A DNA stretch of 64,000 nucleotides from Orychophragmus violaceus (Eukaryota > Streptophyta > Magnoliopsida > Brassicales > Brassicaceae): NCBI GenBank assembly GCA_030180135.1, contig CM058238.1:44543765-44607764 (forward strand), written 5' to 3'. This document shows positions 1 through 12,665 of the stretch, piece by piece (within the stretch, counting starts at the first letter, position 1; each line of letters starts with the position of its first letter). The notes below the pieces were generated by a model. It did not search any database, was not told the DNA's origin, and saw only the letters and a program-made list of their open reading frames with translations. A program made the position numbers and the translations under genes.

Positions 1-216
1 ACATATATGTCATGGATTGGTGAATTTCGGTGAAGTAAGACAACAATAAGTAAGTTTTTGTATGCTTCTAAAGGTAGAATTAGAAGCATTTCATACAAGT
101 TTATGTTCGTTTGTAACACCCCTAAGTAACCCTTCTAAGAGACTAGGAAGAAACTTTGATCTTCGAAAAGTTCCTATGAGATCCTAAATAAAACTTTTTA
201 ACCAAAAATTCTTGAA

Positions 217-865
217 ACATATATGTCATGGATTGGTGAATTTCGGTGAAGTAAGACAACAATAAGTAAGTTTTTGTATGCTCCTAAAGGTAGAATTAGA
301 ATCATTTTATACAAGTTTATGTTCGTTTGTAACACCCCTAAGTAACCCTTCTAAGAGACTAGAAAGAAACTTTGATCTTCGAAAAGTTCCTATGAGAATC
401 CTAAATAAAACATTTTAACCAAAATATCTTGAAACATATATGTCATGGATTGGAGAATTTAGGTGAGGTAGGACAACTATAAGTAAGTTTTTGTATGCTC
501 CTAAAGGTTGAATATGAAGCATTTTATACAAGTTTATGTTCGTTTGTAACACACCTAAGTAACCCTTCTAAATGACTAGAAAGACACTTTGATCTTCTAA
601 AATGTCCTATGAGAATCCTTAACAAAACTTTTAAAACTAAATTTCTTGATACATATGTGTCATGGATTGGAGAATTTAGGTGATGTAAGACAACTATAAA
701 TAAGTTTTTGTATGCTCCTAAAGGTAGAATGAGAAGCATGTTGTAATGTTTTTGTTCGTTTGTAACACCACTAAGTAACCTCTCTAAAAGACTAGAAAGA
801 AACTTTGATTTTCTAAAAGGTCCTATGAGGTCCAAAATAAAACTTTTTAACCAAAACTTCTTGAA
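217..865. repeat. Representative A-B-C higher-order repeat unit (~649 bp)
   Basis: The clearest early example of the trimer: A at 217-433, B at 434-650 and C at 651-865, with the next A at 866. The same order recurs through the window, and the spacing of diagnostic variants is usually a multiple of ~649 bp. Other unit lengths exist, for example the four-monomer unit 866-1731, whose second monomer is a B/A recombinant. The types differ at many positions, while copies of one type are nearly identical. This is the usual signature of a higher-order repeat. Confidence 0.88.
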
Positions 866-1082
866 ACATATGTGTCATGGATTGGTGAATTTCGGTGAAG
901 TAAGACAACAATAAGTAAGTTTTTGTATGCTCCTAAAGGTAGAATTAGAAGCATTTTATACAAGTTTATGTTCGTTTGTAACACCCCTAAGTAACCCTTC
1001 TAAGAGACTAGGAAGAAACTTTGATCTTCGAAAAGTTCCTATGAGAATCCTAAATAAAACATTTTAACCAAAATATCTTGAA

Positions 1083-1299
1083 ACATATATATCATGGATT
1101 GGAGAATTTAGGTGAGGTAGGACAACTATAAGTAAGTTTTTGTATGCTCCTAAAGGTAGAATTAGAAGCATTTTATACAAGTTTATGTTCGTTTGTAACA
1201 CCCCCAAGTAACCCTTCTAAGAGATTAGAAAGAAACTTTGATCTTCGAAAAGTTCCTATGAGAATCCTAAATAAAACATTTTAACCAAAATATCTTGAA
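1083..1299. repeat. Recombinant satellite monomer, B head and A tail
   Basis: The first ~60 bp carry the B diagnostic block (TTAGGTGAGGTAGG, ACAACTATAAG). The remainder carries A features (GAATTAGAAGC, CACCCCCAAGTAACC, GATCTTCGAAAAG, AATAAAACATTTTAACC). The same recombinant with the CACCCCC variant recurs near 7690, 13965, 15260, 20675, 42725 and 45540, so it arose once and was then amplified. Confidence 0.75.
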
Positions 1300-4200
1300 A
1301 CATATATGTCATGGATTGGAGAATTTAGGTGAGGTAGGACAACTATAAGTAAGTTTTTGTATGCTCCTAAAGGTAGAATGAGAAGCATTTTATACAAGTT
1401 TATGTTCGTTTGTAACATACCTAAGTAACCCTTCTAAATGACTAGAAAGACACTTTGATCTTCTAAAATGTCCTATGAGAATCCTTAACAAAACTTTTTA
1501 AACTAAATTTCTTGATACATATGTGTCATGGATTTGAGAATTTAGGTGATGTAAGACAACTATAAATAAGTTTTTGTATGCTCCTAAAGGTAGAATGAGA
1601 AGCATGTTGTGATGTTTTTGTTCGTTTGTAACACCACTAAGTAACCTCCCTAAAAGACTAGAAAGAAACTTTGATTTTCTAAAAGGTCCTATGAGATCCT
1701 AAATAAAACTTTTTAACCAAAACTTCTTGAAACATATATGTCATGGATTGGTGAATTTCGGTGAAGTAAGACAACAATAAGTAAGTTTTTGTATGCTCCT
1801 AAAGATAGAATTAGAATCATTTTATACAAGTTTATGTTCGTTTGTAACACCCCTAAGTAACCCTTCTAAGAGACTAGGAAGAAACTTTGATCTTCGAAAA
1901 GTTCCTATGAGAATCCTAAATAAAACATTTTAACCAAAATATCTTGAAACATATATGTCATGGATTGGAGAATTTAGGTGAGGTAGGACAACTATAAGTA
2001 AGTTTTTGTATGCTCCTAAAAGTAGAATGAGAAGCATTTTATACAAGTTTATGTTCGTTTGTAACATACCTAAGTAACCCTTCTAAATGACTAGAAAGAC
2101 ACTTTGATCTTCTAAAATGTCCTATGAGAATCCTTAACAAAACTTTTTAAACTAAATTTCTTGAAACATATATGTGTCATGGATTGGAGAATTTAGGTGA
2201 TGTAAGACAACTATAAATAAGTTTTTGTATGCTCCTAAAGGTAGAATGAGAAGCATGTTGTAATGTTTTTGTTCGTTCGTAACGCCACTAAGTAACCTCT
2301 CTAAAAGACTAGAAAGAAACTTTGATTTTCTAAAAGGTCCTATGAGATCCTAAATAAAACTTTTTAACCAAAACTTCTTGAAACATATATGTCATGGATT
2401 GGTGAATTTCGGTGAAGTAAGACAACAATAAGTAAGTTTTTGTATGCTCCTAAAGGTAGAATTAGAATCATTTTATACAAGTTTATGTTCGTTTGTAACA
2501 CCCCTAAGTAACCCTTCTAAGAGACTAGAAAGAAACTTTGATCTTCGAAAAGTTCCTATGAGAATCCTAAATAAAACATTTTAACCAAAATATCTTGAAA
2601 CATATATGTCATGGATTGGAGAATTTAGGTGAGGTAGGACAACTATAAGTAAGTTTTTGTATGCTCCTAAAGGTTGAATATGAAGCATTTTATACAAGTT
2701 TATGTTCGTTTGTAACACACCTAAGTAACCCTTCTAAATGACTAGAAAGACACTTTGATCTTCTAAAATGTCCTATGAGAATCCTTAACAAAACTTTTAA
2801 AACTAAATTTCTTGATACATATGTGTCATGGATTGGAGAATTTAGGTGATGTAAGACAACTATAAATAAGTTTTTGTATGCTCCTAAAGGTAGAATGAGA
2901 AGCATGTTGTAATGTTTTTGTTCGTTTGTAACACCACTAAGTAACCTCTCTAAAAGACTAGAAAGAAACTTTGATTTTCTAAAAGGTCCTATGAGGTCCA
3001 AAATAAAACTTTTTAACCAAAACTTCTTGAAACATATGTGTCATGGATTGGTGAATTTCGGTGAAGTAAGACAACAATAAGTAAGTTTTTGTATGCTCCT
3101 AAAGATAGAATTAGAATCATTTTATACAAGTTTATGTTCGTTTGTAACACCCCTAAGTAACCCTTCTAAGAGACTAGGAAGAAACTTTGATCTTCGAAAA
3201 GTTCCTATGAGAATCCTAAATAAAACATTTTAACCAAAATATCTTGAAACATATATGTCATGGATTGGAGAATTTAGGTGAGGTAGGACAACTATAAGTA
3301 AGTTTTTGTATGCTCCTAAAGGTTGAATATGAAGCATTTTATACAAGTTTATGTTCGTTTGTAACACACCTAAGTAATCCTTCTAAATGACTAGAAAGAC
3401 ACTTTGATCTTCTAAAATGTCTTATGAGAATCCTTAACAAAACTTTTTAAACTAAATTTCTTGATACATATGTGTCATGGATTGGAGAATTTAGGTGATG
3501 TAAGACAACTATAAATAAGTTTTTGTATGCTCCTAAAGGTAGAATGAGAAGCATGTTGTAATATTTTTGTTCGTTTGTAACACCACTAAGTAACCTCTCT
3601 AAAAGACTAGAAAGAAACTTTGATCTTCTAAAAGGTCCTATGAGATCCAAAATAAAACTTTTTAACCAAAACTTCTTGAAACATATATGTCATGGATTGG
3701 TGAATTTCGGTGAAGTAAGACAACAATAAGTAAGTTTTTGTATGCTTCTAAAGGTAGAATTAGAAGCATTTTATACAAGTTTATGTTCGTTTGTAACACC
3801 CCTAAGTAACCCTTCTAAGAGACTAGGAAGAAACTTTGATCTTCGAAAAGTTCCTATGAGAATCCTAAATAAAACATTTTAACCAAAATATCTTGAAACA
3901 TATATATCATGGATTGGAGAATTTAGGTGAGGTAGGAAAACTATAAGTAAGTTTTTGTATGCTCCTAAAGGTAGAATTAGAAGCATTTTATGCAAGTTTA
4001 TGTTCGTTTGTAACACCCCCAAGTAACCCTTCTAAGAGACTAGAAAGAAACTTTGATCTTCGAAAAGTTCCTATGAGAATCCTAAATAAAACATTTTAAC
4101 CAAAATATCTTGAAACATATATGTCATGGATTGGAGAATTTAGGTGAGGTAGGACAACTATAAGTAAGTTTTTGTATGCTCCTAAAGGTAGAATGAGAAG

Positions 4201-5299
4201 CATTTTATACAAGTTTATGTTCGTTTGTAACATACCTAAGTAACCCTTCTAAATGACTAGAAAGACACTTTGATCTTCTAAAATGTCCTATGAGAATCCT
4301 TAACAAAACTTTTTAAACTAAATTTCTTGATACATATGTGTCATGGATTTGAGAATTTAGGTGATGTAAGACAACTATAAATAAGTTTTTGTATGCTCCT
4401 AAAGGTAGAATGAGAAGCATGTTGTGATGTTTTTGTTCGTTTGTAACACCACTAAGTAACCTCCCTAAAAGACTAGAAAGAAACTTTGATTTTCTAAAAG
4501 GTCCTATGAGATCCTAAATAAAACTTTTTAACCAAAACTTCTTGAAACATATATGTCATGGATTGGTGAATTTCAGTGAAGTAAGACAACAATAAGTAAG
4601 TTTTTGTATGCTTCTAAAGGTAGAATTAGAAGCATTTTATACAAGTTTATGTTCGTTTGTAACACCCCTAAGTAACCCTTCTAAGAGACTAGGAAGAAAC
4701 TTTGATCTTCGAAAAGTTCCTATGAGAATCCTAAATAAAACATTTTAACCAAAATATCTTGAAACATATATGTCATGGATTGGAGAATTTAGGTGAGGTA
4801 GGACAACTATAAGTAAGTTTTTGTATGCTCCTAAAGGTTGAATATGAAGCATTTTATACAAGTTTATGTTCGTTTGTAACACATCTAAGTAACCCTTCTA
4901 AATGACTAGAAAGACACTTTGATCTTCTAAAATATCCTATGAGAATCCTTAACAAAACTTTTTAAACTAAATTTCTTGAAACATATGTGTCATGGATTGG
5001 AGAATTTTGGTGATGTAAGACAACTATAAATAAGTTTTTGTATGCTCCTAAAGGTAGAATGAGAAGCATGTTGTAATGTTTTTGTTCGTTCGTAACACCA
5101 CTAAGTAACCTCTCTAAAAGACTAGAAAGAAACTTTGATCTTCTAAAAGGTCCTATGAGATCCTAAATAAAACTTTTTAACCAAAACTTCTTGAAACATA
5201 TATGTCATGGATTGGTGAATTTCGGTGAAGTAAGACAACAATGAGTAAGTTTTTGTATGCTCCTAAAGGTAGAATTAGAAGCATTTTATACAAGTTTAT

Positions 5300-8200
5300 G
5301 CTCGTTTGTAACACCCCTAAGTAACCCTTCTAAGAGACTAGGAAGAAACTTTGATCTTCGAAAAGTTCCTATGAGAATCCTAAATAAAACATTTTAACCA
5401 AAATATCTTGAAACATATATGTCATGGATTGGAGAATTTAGGTGAGGTAGGACAACTATAAGTAAGTTTTTGTATGCTCCTAAAAGTAGAATGAGAAGCA
5501 TTTTATACAAGTTTATGTTCGTTTGTAACATACCTAAGTAACCCTTCTAAATGACTAGAAAGACACTTTGATCTTCTAAAATGTCCTATGAGAATCCTTA
5601 ACAAAACTTTTTAAACTAAATTTCTTGAAACATATGTGTCATGGATTGGAGAATTTAGGTGATGTAAGACAACTATAAATAAGTTTTTGTATGCTCCTAA
5701 AGGTAGAATGAGAAGCATGTTGTAATGTTTTTGTTCGTTTGTAACACCACTAAGTAACCTCTCTAAAAGACTAGAAAGAAACTTTGATTTACTAAAAGGT
5801 CCTATGAGATCCTAAATAAAACTTTTTAACCAAAACTTCTTGAAACATATATGTCATGGATTGGTGAATTTCGGTGAAGTAAGACAACAATAAGTAAGTT
5901 TTTGTATGCTCCTAAAGGTAGAATTATAATCATTTTATACAAGTTTATGTTCGTTTGTAACACCCCTAAGTAACCCTTCTAAGAGACTAGAAAGAAACTT
6001 TGATCTTCGAAAAGTTCCTATGAGAATCCTAAATAAAACATTTTAACAAAAATATCTTGAAACATATATGTCATGGATTGGAGAATTTAGGTGAGGTAGG
6101 ACAACTATAAGTAAGTTTTTGTATGCTCCTAAAGGTTGAATATGAAGCATTTTATACAAGTTTATGTTCGTTTGTAACACACCTAAGTAACCCTTCTAAA
6201 TGACTAGAAAGACACTTTGATCTTCTAAAATGTCCTATGAGAATCCTTAACAAAACTTTTTAAACTAAATTTCTTGAAACATATGTGTCATGGATTGGAG
6301 AATTTAGGTGATGTAAGACAACTATAAATAAGTTTTTGTATGCTCCTAAAGGTAGAATGAGAAGCATGTTGTAATGTTTTTGTTCGTTTGTAACGCCACT
6401 AAGTAACATCTCTAAAAGACTAGAAAGAAACTTTGATTTTCTAAAAGGTCCTATGAGATCCTAAATAAAACTTTTTAACCAAAACTTCTTGAAACATATA
6501 TGTCATGGATTGGTGAATTTCGGTGAAGTAAGACAACAATAAGTAAGTTTTTGTATGCTCCTAAAGGTAGAATTAGAATCATTTTATACAAGTTTTTGTT
6601 CGTTCGTAACGCCACTAAGTAACCTCTCTAAAAGACTAGAAAGAAACTTTGATTTTCTAAAAGGTCCTATGAGATCCTAAATAAAACTTTTTAACCAAAA
6701 CTTCTTGAAACATATATGTCATGGATTGGTGAATTTCGGTGAAGTAAGACAACAATAAGTAAGTTTTTGTATGCTCCTAAAGGTAGAATTAGAATCATTT
6801 TATACAAGTTTATGTTCGTTTGTAACACCCCTAAGTAACCCTTCTAAGAGACTAGAAAGAAACTTTGATCTTCGAAAAGTTCCTATGAGAATCCTAAATA
6901 AAACATTTTAACCAAAATATCTTGAAACATATATGTCATGGATTGGAGAATTTAGGTGAGGTAGGACAACTATAAGTAAGTTTTTGTATGCTCCTAAAGG
7001 TTGAATATGAAGCATTTTATACAAGTTTATGTTCGTTTGTAACACACCTAAGTAACCCTTCTAAATGACTAGAAAGACACTTTGATCTTCTAAAATGTCC
7101 TATGAGAATCCTTAACAAAACTTTTAAAACTAAATTTCTTGATACATATGTGTCATGGATTGGAGAATTTAGGTGATGTAAGACAACTATAAATAAGTTT
7201 TTGTATGCTCCTAAAGGTAGAATGAGAAGCATGTTGTAATGTTTTTGTTCGTTTGTAACACCACTAAGTAACCTCTCTAAAAGACTAGAAAGAAACTTTG
7301 ATTTTCTAAAAGGTCCTATGAGGTCCAAAATAAAACTTTTTAACCAAAACTTCTTGAAACATATGTGTCATGGATTGGTGAATTTCGGTGAAGTAAGACA
7401 ACAATAAGTAAGTTTTTGTATGCTCCTAAAGGTAGAATTAGAAGCATTTTATACAAGTTTATGTTCGTTTGTAACACCCCTAAGTAACCCTTCTAAGAGA
7501 CTAGGAAGAAACTTTGATCTTCGAAAAGTTCCTATGAGAATCCTAAATAAAACATTTTAACCAAAATATCTTGAAACATATATATCATGGATTGGAGAAT
7601 TTAGGTGAGGTAGGACAACTATAAGTAAGTTTTTGTATGCTCCTAAAGGTAGAATTAGAAGCATTTTATACAAGTTTATGTTCGTTTGTAACACCCCCAA
7701 GTAACCCTTCTAAGAGACTAGAAAGAAACTTTGATCTTCGAAAAGTTCCTATGAGAATCCTAAATAAAACATTTTAACCAAAATATCTTGAAACATATAT
7801 GTCATGGATTGGAGAATTTAGGTGAGGTAAGACAACTATAAGTAAGTTTTTGTATGCTCCTAAAGGTAGAATGAGAAGCATTTTATACAAGTTTATGTTC
7901 GTTTGTAACATACCTAAGTAACCCTTCTAAATGACTAGAAAGACACTTTGATCTTCTAAAATGTCCTATGAGAATCCTTAACAAAACTTTTTAAACTAAA
8001 TTTCTTGAAACATATGTGTCATGGATTGGAGAATTTAGGTGATGTAAGACAGTTATAAATAAGTTTTTGTATGCTCCTAAAGGTAGAATGAGAAGCATGT
8101 TGTAATGTTTTTGTTCGTTCGTAACGCCACTAAGTAACCTCTCTAAAAGACTAGAAAGAAACTTTGATTTTCTAAAAGGTCCTATGAGATCCTAAATAAA

Positions 8201-8945
8201 ACTTTTTAACCAAAATATCTTGAAACATATATGTCATGGATTGGAGAATTTAGGTGAGGTAGGACAACTATAAGTAAGTTTTTGTATGCTCCTAAAGGTT
8301 GAATATGAAGCATTTTATACAAGTTTATGTTCGTTTGTAACACACCTAAGTAACCCTTCTAAATGACTAGAAAGACACTTTGATCTTCTAAAATGTCCTA
8401 TGAGAATCCTTAACAAAACTTTTAAAACTAAATTTCTTGATACATATGTGTCATGGATTGGAGAATTTAGGTGATGTAAGACAACTATAAATAAGTTTTT
8501 GTATGCTCCTAAAGGTAGAATGAGAAGCATGTTGTAATGTTTTTGTTCGTTTGTAACACCACTAAGTAACCTCTCTAAAAGACTAGAAAGAAACTTTGAT
8601 TTTCTAAAAGGTCCTATGAGGTCCAAAATAAAACTTTTTAACCAAAACTTCTTGAAACATATGTGTCATGGATTGGTGAATTTCGGTGAAGTAAGACAAC
8701 AATAAGTAAGTTTTTGTATGCTCCTAAAGGTAGAATTAGAAGCATTTTATACAAGTTTATGTTCGTTTGTAACACCCCTAAGTAACCCTTCTAAGAGACT
8801 AGGAAGAAACTTTGATCTTCGAAAAGTTCCTATGAGAATCCTAAATAAAACATTTTAACCAAAATATCTTGAAACATATATATCATGGATTGGAGAATTT
8901 AGGTGAGGTAGGACAACTATAAGTAAGTTTTTGTATGCTCCTAAA
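5300..8945. repeat. Satellite segmental duplication, left copy (29-monomer offset)
   Basis: Four rare variants recur exactly 6272 bp downstream: GATTTACTAAAAGG at ~5786, GAATTATAATC at ~5924, the A/C hybrid monomer at 6494, and ACAGTTATAAATAAG at 8049. The match fails on the left at the ACAATGAGTAAG variant (~5240) and TTTATGCTCG (~5297). It fails on the right at GTAGAATATGAAG (~8950). The boundaries are therefore approximate. Confidence 0.75.
6494..6709. repeat. Recombinant satellite monomer, A head and C tail (copy 1)
   Basis: It begins as type A (GAATTTCGGTGAAG, ACAACAATAAG, GAATTAGAATC). At CAAGTTTTTGTTCGTTCG, near 6590, it switches to type C (GTAACGCCACTAAG, CTCTCTAAAAGACTAG). It keeps the normal 216-bp length, as expected from an in-register exchange. 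An identical junction lies 6272 bp downstream. Confidence 0.8.
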
Positions 8946-8954
8946 GGTAGAATA

Positions 8955-11900
8955 TGAAGCATTTTATACAAGTTTATGTTCGTTTGTAACACACCTAAGT
9001 AACCCTTCTAAATGACTAGAAAGACACTTTGATCTTCTAAAATGTCCTATGAGAATCCTTAACAAAACTTTTTAAACTAAATTTCTTGAAACATATGTGT
9101 CATGGATTGGAGAATTTAGGTGATGTAAGACAACTATAAATAAGTTTTTGTATGCTCCTAAAGGTAGAATGAGAAGCATGTTGTAATGTTTTTGTTCGTT
9201 CGTAACGCCACTAAGTAACCTCTCTAAAAGACTAGAAAGAAACTTTGATTTTCTAAAAGGTCCTATGAGATCCTAAATAAAACTTTTTAACCAAAATATC
9301 TTGAAACATATATGTCATGGATTGGAGAATTTAGGTGAGGTAGGACAACTATAAGTAAGTTTTTGTATGCTCCTAAAGGTTGAATATGAAGCATTTTATA
9401 CAAGTTTATGTTCGTTTGTAACACACCTAAGTAACCCTTCTAAATGACTAGAAAGACACTTTGATCTTCTAAAATGTCCTATGAGAATCCTTAACAAAAC
9501 TTTTAAAACTAAATTTCTTGATACATATGTGTCATGGATTGGAGAATTTAGGTGATGTAAGACAACTATAAATAAGTTTTTGTATGCTCCTAAAGGTAGA
9601 ATGAGAAGCATGTTGTAATGTTTTTGTTCGTTTGTAACACCACTAAGTAACCTCTCTAAAAGACTAGAAAGAAACTTTGATTTTCTAAAAGGTCCTATGA
9701 GGTCCAAAATAAAACTTTTTAACCAAAACTTCTTGAAACATATGTGTCATGGATTGGTGAATTTCGGTGAAGTAAGACAACAATAAGTAAGTTTTTGTAT
9801 GCTCCTAAAGGTAGAATTAGAAGCATTTTATACAAGTTTATGTTCGTTTGTAACACCCCTAAGTAACCCTTCTAAGAGACTAGGAAGAAACTTTGATCTT
9901 CGAAAAGTTCCTATGAGAATCCTAAATAAAACATTTTAACCAAAATATCTTGAAACATATATGTCATGGATTGGAGAATTTAGGTGAGGTAGGACAACTA
10001 TAAGTAAGTTTTTGTATGCTCCTAAAAGTAGAATGAGAAGCATTTTATACAAGTTTATGTTCGTTTGTAACATACCTAAGTAACCCTTCTAAATGACTAG
10101 AAAGACACTTTGATCTTCTAAAATGTCCTATGAGAATCCTTAACAAAACTTTTTAAACTAAATTTCTTGAAACATATGTGTCATGGATTGGAGAATTTAG
10201 GTGATGTAAGACAACTATAAATAAGTTTTTGTATGCTCCTAAAGGTAGAATGAGAAGCATGTTGTAATGTTTTTGTTCGTTTGTAACACCACTAAGTAAC
10301 CTCTCTAAAAGACTAGAAAGAAACTTTGATTTACTAAAAGGTCCTATGAGATCCTAAATAAAACTTTTTAACCAAAACTTCTTGAAACATATATGTCATG
10401 GATTGGTGAATTTCGGTGAAGTAAGACAACAATAAGTAAGTTTTTGTATGCTCCTAAAGGTAGAATTATAATCATTTTATACAAGTTTATGTTCGTTTGT
10501 AACACCCCTAAGTAACCCTTCTAAGAGACTAGAAAGAAACTTTGATCTTCGAAAAGTTCCTATGAGAATCCTAAATAAAACATTTTAACAAAAATATCTT
10601 GAAACATATATGTCATGGATTGGAGAATTTAGGTGAGGTAGGACAACTATAAGTAAGTTTTTGTATGCTCCTAAAGGTTGAATATGAAGCATTTTATACA
10701 AGTTTATGTTCGTTTGTAACACACCTAAGTAACCCTTCTAAATGACTAGAAAGACACTTTGATCTTCTAAAATGTCCTATGAGAATCCTTAACAAAACTT
10801 TTTAAACTAAATTTCTTGAAACATATGTGTCATGGATTGGAGAATTTAGGTGATGTAAGACAACTATAAATAAGTTTTTGTATGCTCCTAAAGGTAGAAT
10901 GAGAAGCATGTTGTAATGTTTTTGTTCGTTCGTAACGCCACTAAGTAACCTCTCTAAAAGACTAGAAAGAAACTTTGATTTTCTAAAAGGTCCTATGAGA
11001 TCCTAAATAAAACTTTTTAACCAAAATATCTTGAAACATATATGTCATGGATTGGAGAATTTAGGTGAGGTAGGACAACTATAAGTAAGTTTTTGTATGC
11101 TCCTAAAGGTTGAATATGAAGCATTTTATACAAGTTTATGTTCGTTTGTAACACACCTAAGTAACCCTTCTAAATGACTAGAAAGACACTTTGATCTTCT
11201 AAAATGTCCTATGAGAATCCTTAACAAAACTTTTAAAACTAAATTTCTTGATACATATGTGTCATGGATTGGAGAATTTAGGTGATGTAAGACAACTATA
11301 AATAAGTTTTTGTATGCTCCTAAAGGTAGAATGAGAAGCATGTTGTAATGTTTTTGTTCGTTTGTAACACCACTAAGTAACCTCTCTAAAAGACTAGAAA
11401 GAAACTTTGATTTTCTAAAAGGTCCTATGAGGTCCAAAATAAAACTTTTTAACCAAAACTTCTTGAAACATATGTGTCATGGATTGGTGAATTTCGGTGA
11501 AGTAAGACAACAATAAGTAAGTTTTTGTATGCTCCTAAAGGTAGAATTAGAAGCATTTTATACAAGTTTATGTTCGTTTGTAACACCCCTAAGTAACCCT
11601 TCTAAGAGACTAGGAAGAAACTTTGATCTTCGAAAAGTTCCTATGAGAATCCTAAATAAAACATTTTAACCAAAATATCTTGAAACATATATGTCATGGA
11701 TTGGAGAATTTAGGTGAGGTAGGACAACTATAAGTAAGTTTTTGTATGCTCCTAAAAGTAGAATGAGAAGCATTTTATACAAGTTTATGTTCGTTTGTAA
11801 CATACCTAAGTAACCCTTCTAAATGACTAGAAAGACACTTTGATCTTCTAAAATGTCCTATGAGAATCCTTAACAAAACTTTTTAAACTAAATTTCTTGA

Positions 11901-12665
11901 AACATATGTGTCATGGATTGGAGAATTTAGGTGATGTAAGACAACTATAAATAAGTTTTTGTATGCTCCTAAAGGTAGAATGAGAAGCATGTTGTAATGT
12001 TTTTGTTCGTTTGTAACACCACTAAGTAACCTCTCTAAAAGACTAGAAAGAAACTTTGATTTACTAAAAGGTCCTATGAGATCCTAAATAAAACTTTTTA
12101 ACCAAAACTTCTTGAAACATATATGTCATGGATTGGTGAATTTCGGTGAAGTAAGACAACAATAAGTAAGTTTTTGTATGCTCCTAAAGGTAGAATTATA
12201 ATCATTTTATACAAGTTTATGTTCGTTTGTAACACCCCTAAGTAACCCTTCTAAGAGACTAGAAAGAAACTTTGATCTTCGAAAAGTTCCTATGAGAATC
12301 CTAAATAAAACATTTTAACAAAAATATCTTGAAACATATATGTCATGGATTGGAGAATTTAGGTGAGGTAGGACAACTATAAGTAAGTTTTTGTATGCTC
12401 CTAAAGGTTGAATATGAAGCATTTTATACAAGTTTATGTTCGTTTGTAACACACCTAAGTAACCCTTCTAAATGACTAGAAAGACACTTTGATCTTCTAA
12501 AATGTCCTATGAGAATCCTTAACAAAACTTTTTAAACTAAATTTCTTGAAACATATGTGTCATGGATTGGAGAATTTAGGTGATGTAAGACAACTATAAA
12601 TAAGTTTTTGTATGCTCCTAAAGGTAGAATGAGAAGCATGTTGTAATGTTTTTGTTCGTTTGTAA
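8955..12665. repeat. Tandem duplication of an 8-monomer satellite block (offset 1730 bp)
   Basis: About 8955-10935 matches about 10685-12665 at an offset of 1730 bp (8 monomers). Markers include the CTTTTAAAACTAAATTTC variant with GGTCCAAAATAAAAC, the AAAAGTAGAATGAG monomer, GATTTACTAAAAGG and GAATTATAATC. The match ends on the right where CGTTCGTAACGCC...CCTCTC is replaced by CGTTTGTAACGCC...CATCTC. The overlapping copies indicate a tandem duplication by unequal exchange. Confidence 0.7.

Larger units (their letters stand above)
1..6200. repeat. Satellite segmental duplication, left copy (pairs with ~16878-22860)
   Basis: Rare variants recur at fixed offsets. GCATTTCATACAAG at ~86 pairs with ~16963 (offset 16877). 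AATTTCAGTGAAG at ~4570 pairs with ~21228, and GAATTTTGGTGATG at ~5003 with ~21661 (offset 16658). The offset changes by 219 bp between about 835 and 2690, so one monomer was gained or lost in one copy. Identity ends between about 5950 and 6380, where ACGCC...ACATCTC has no partner. The left limit is the window edge. A few single-base differences are visible (for example ~3930 and ~4883). Confidence 0.72.

Noticed and set aside
2690..3001. 103-residue minus-strand open frames repeated many times through the array (also 67- and 71-residue forms)
   Set aside because: They span parts of two or three satellite monomers, recur only where the monomer variants happen to lack stops, have no domain and are lost in neighbouring units. 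They are by-products of the repeat, not genes.
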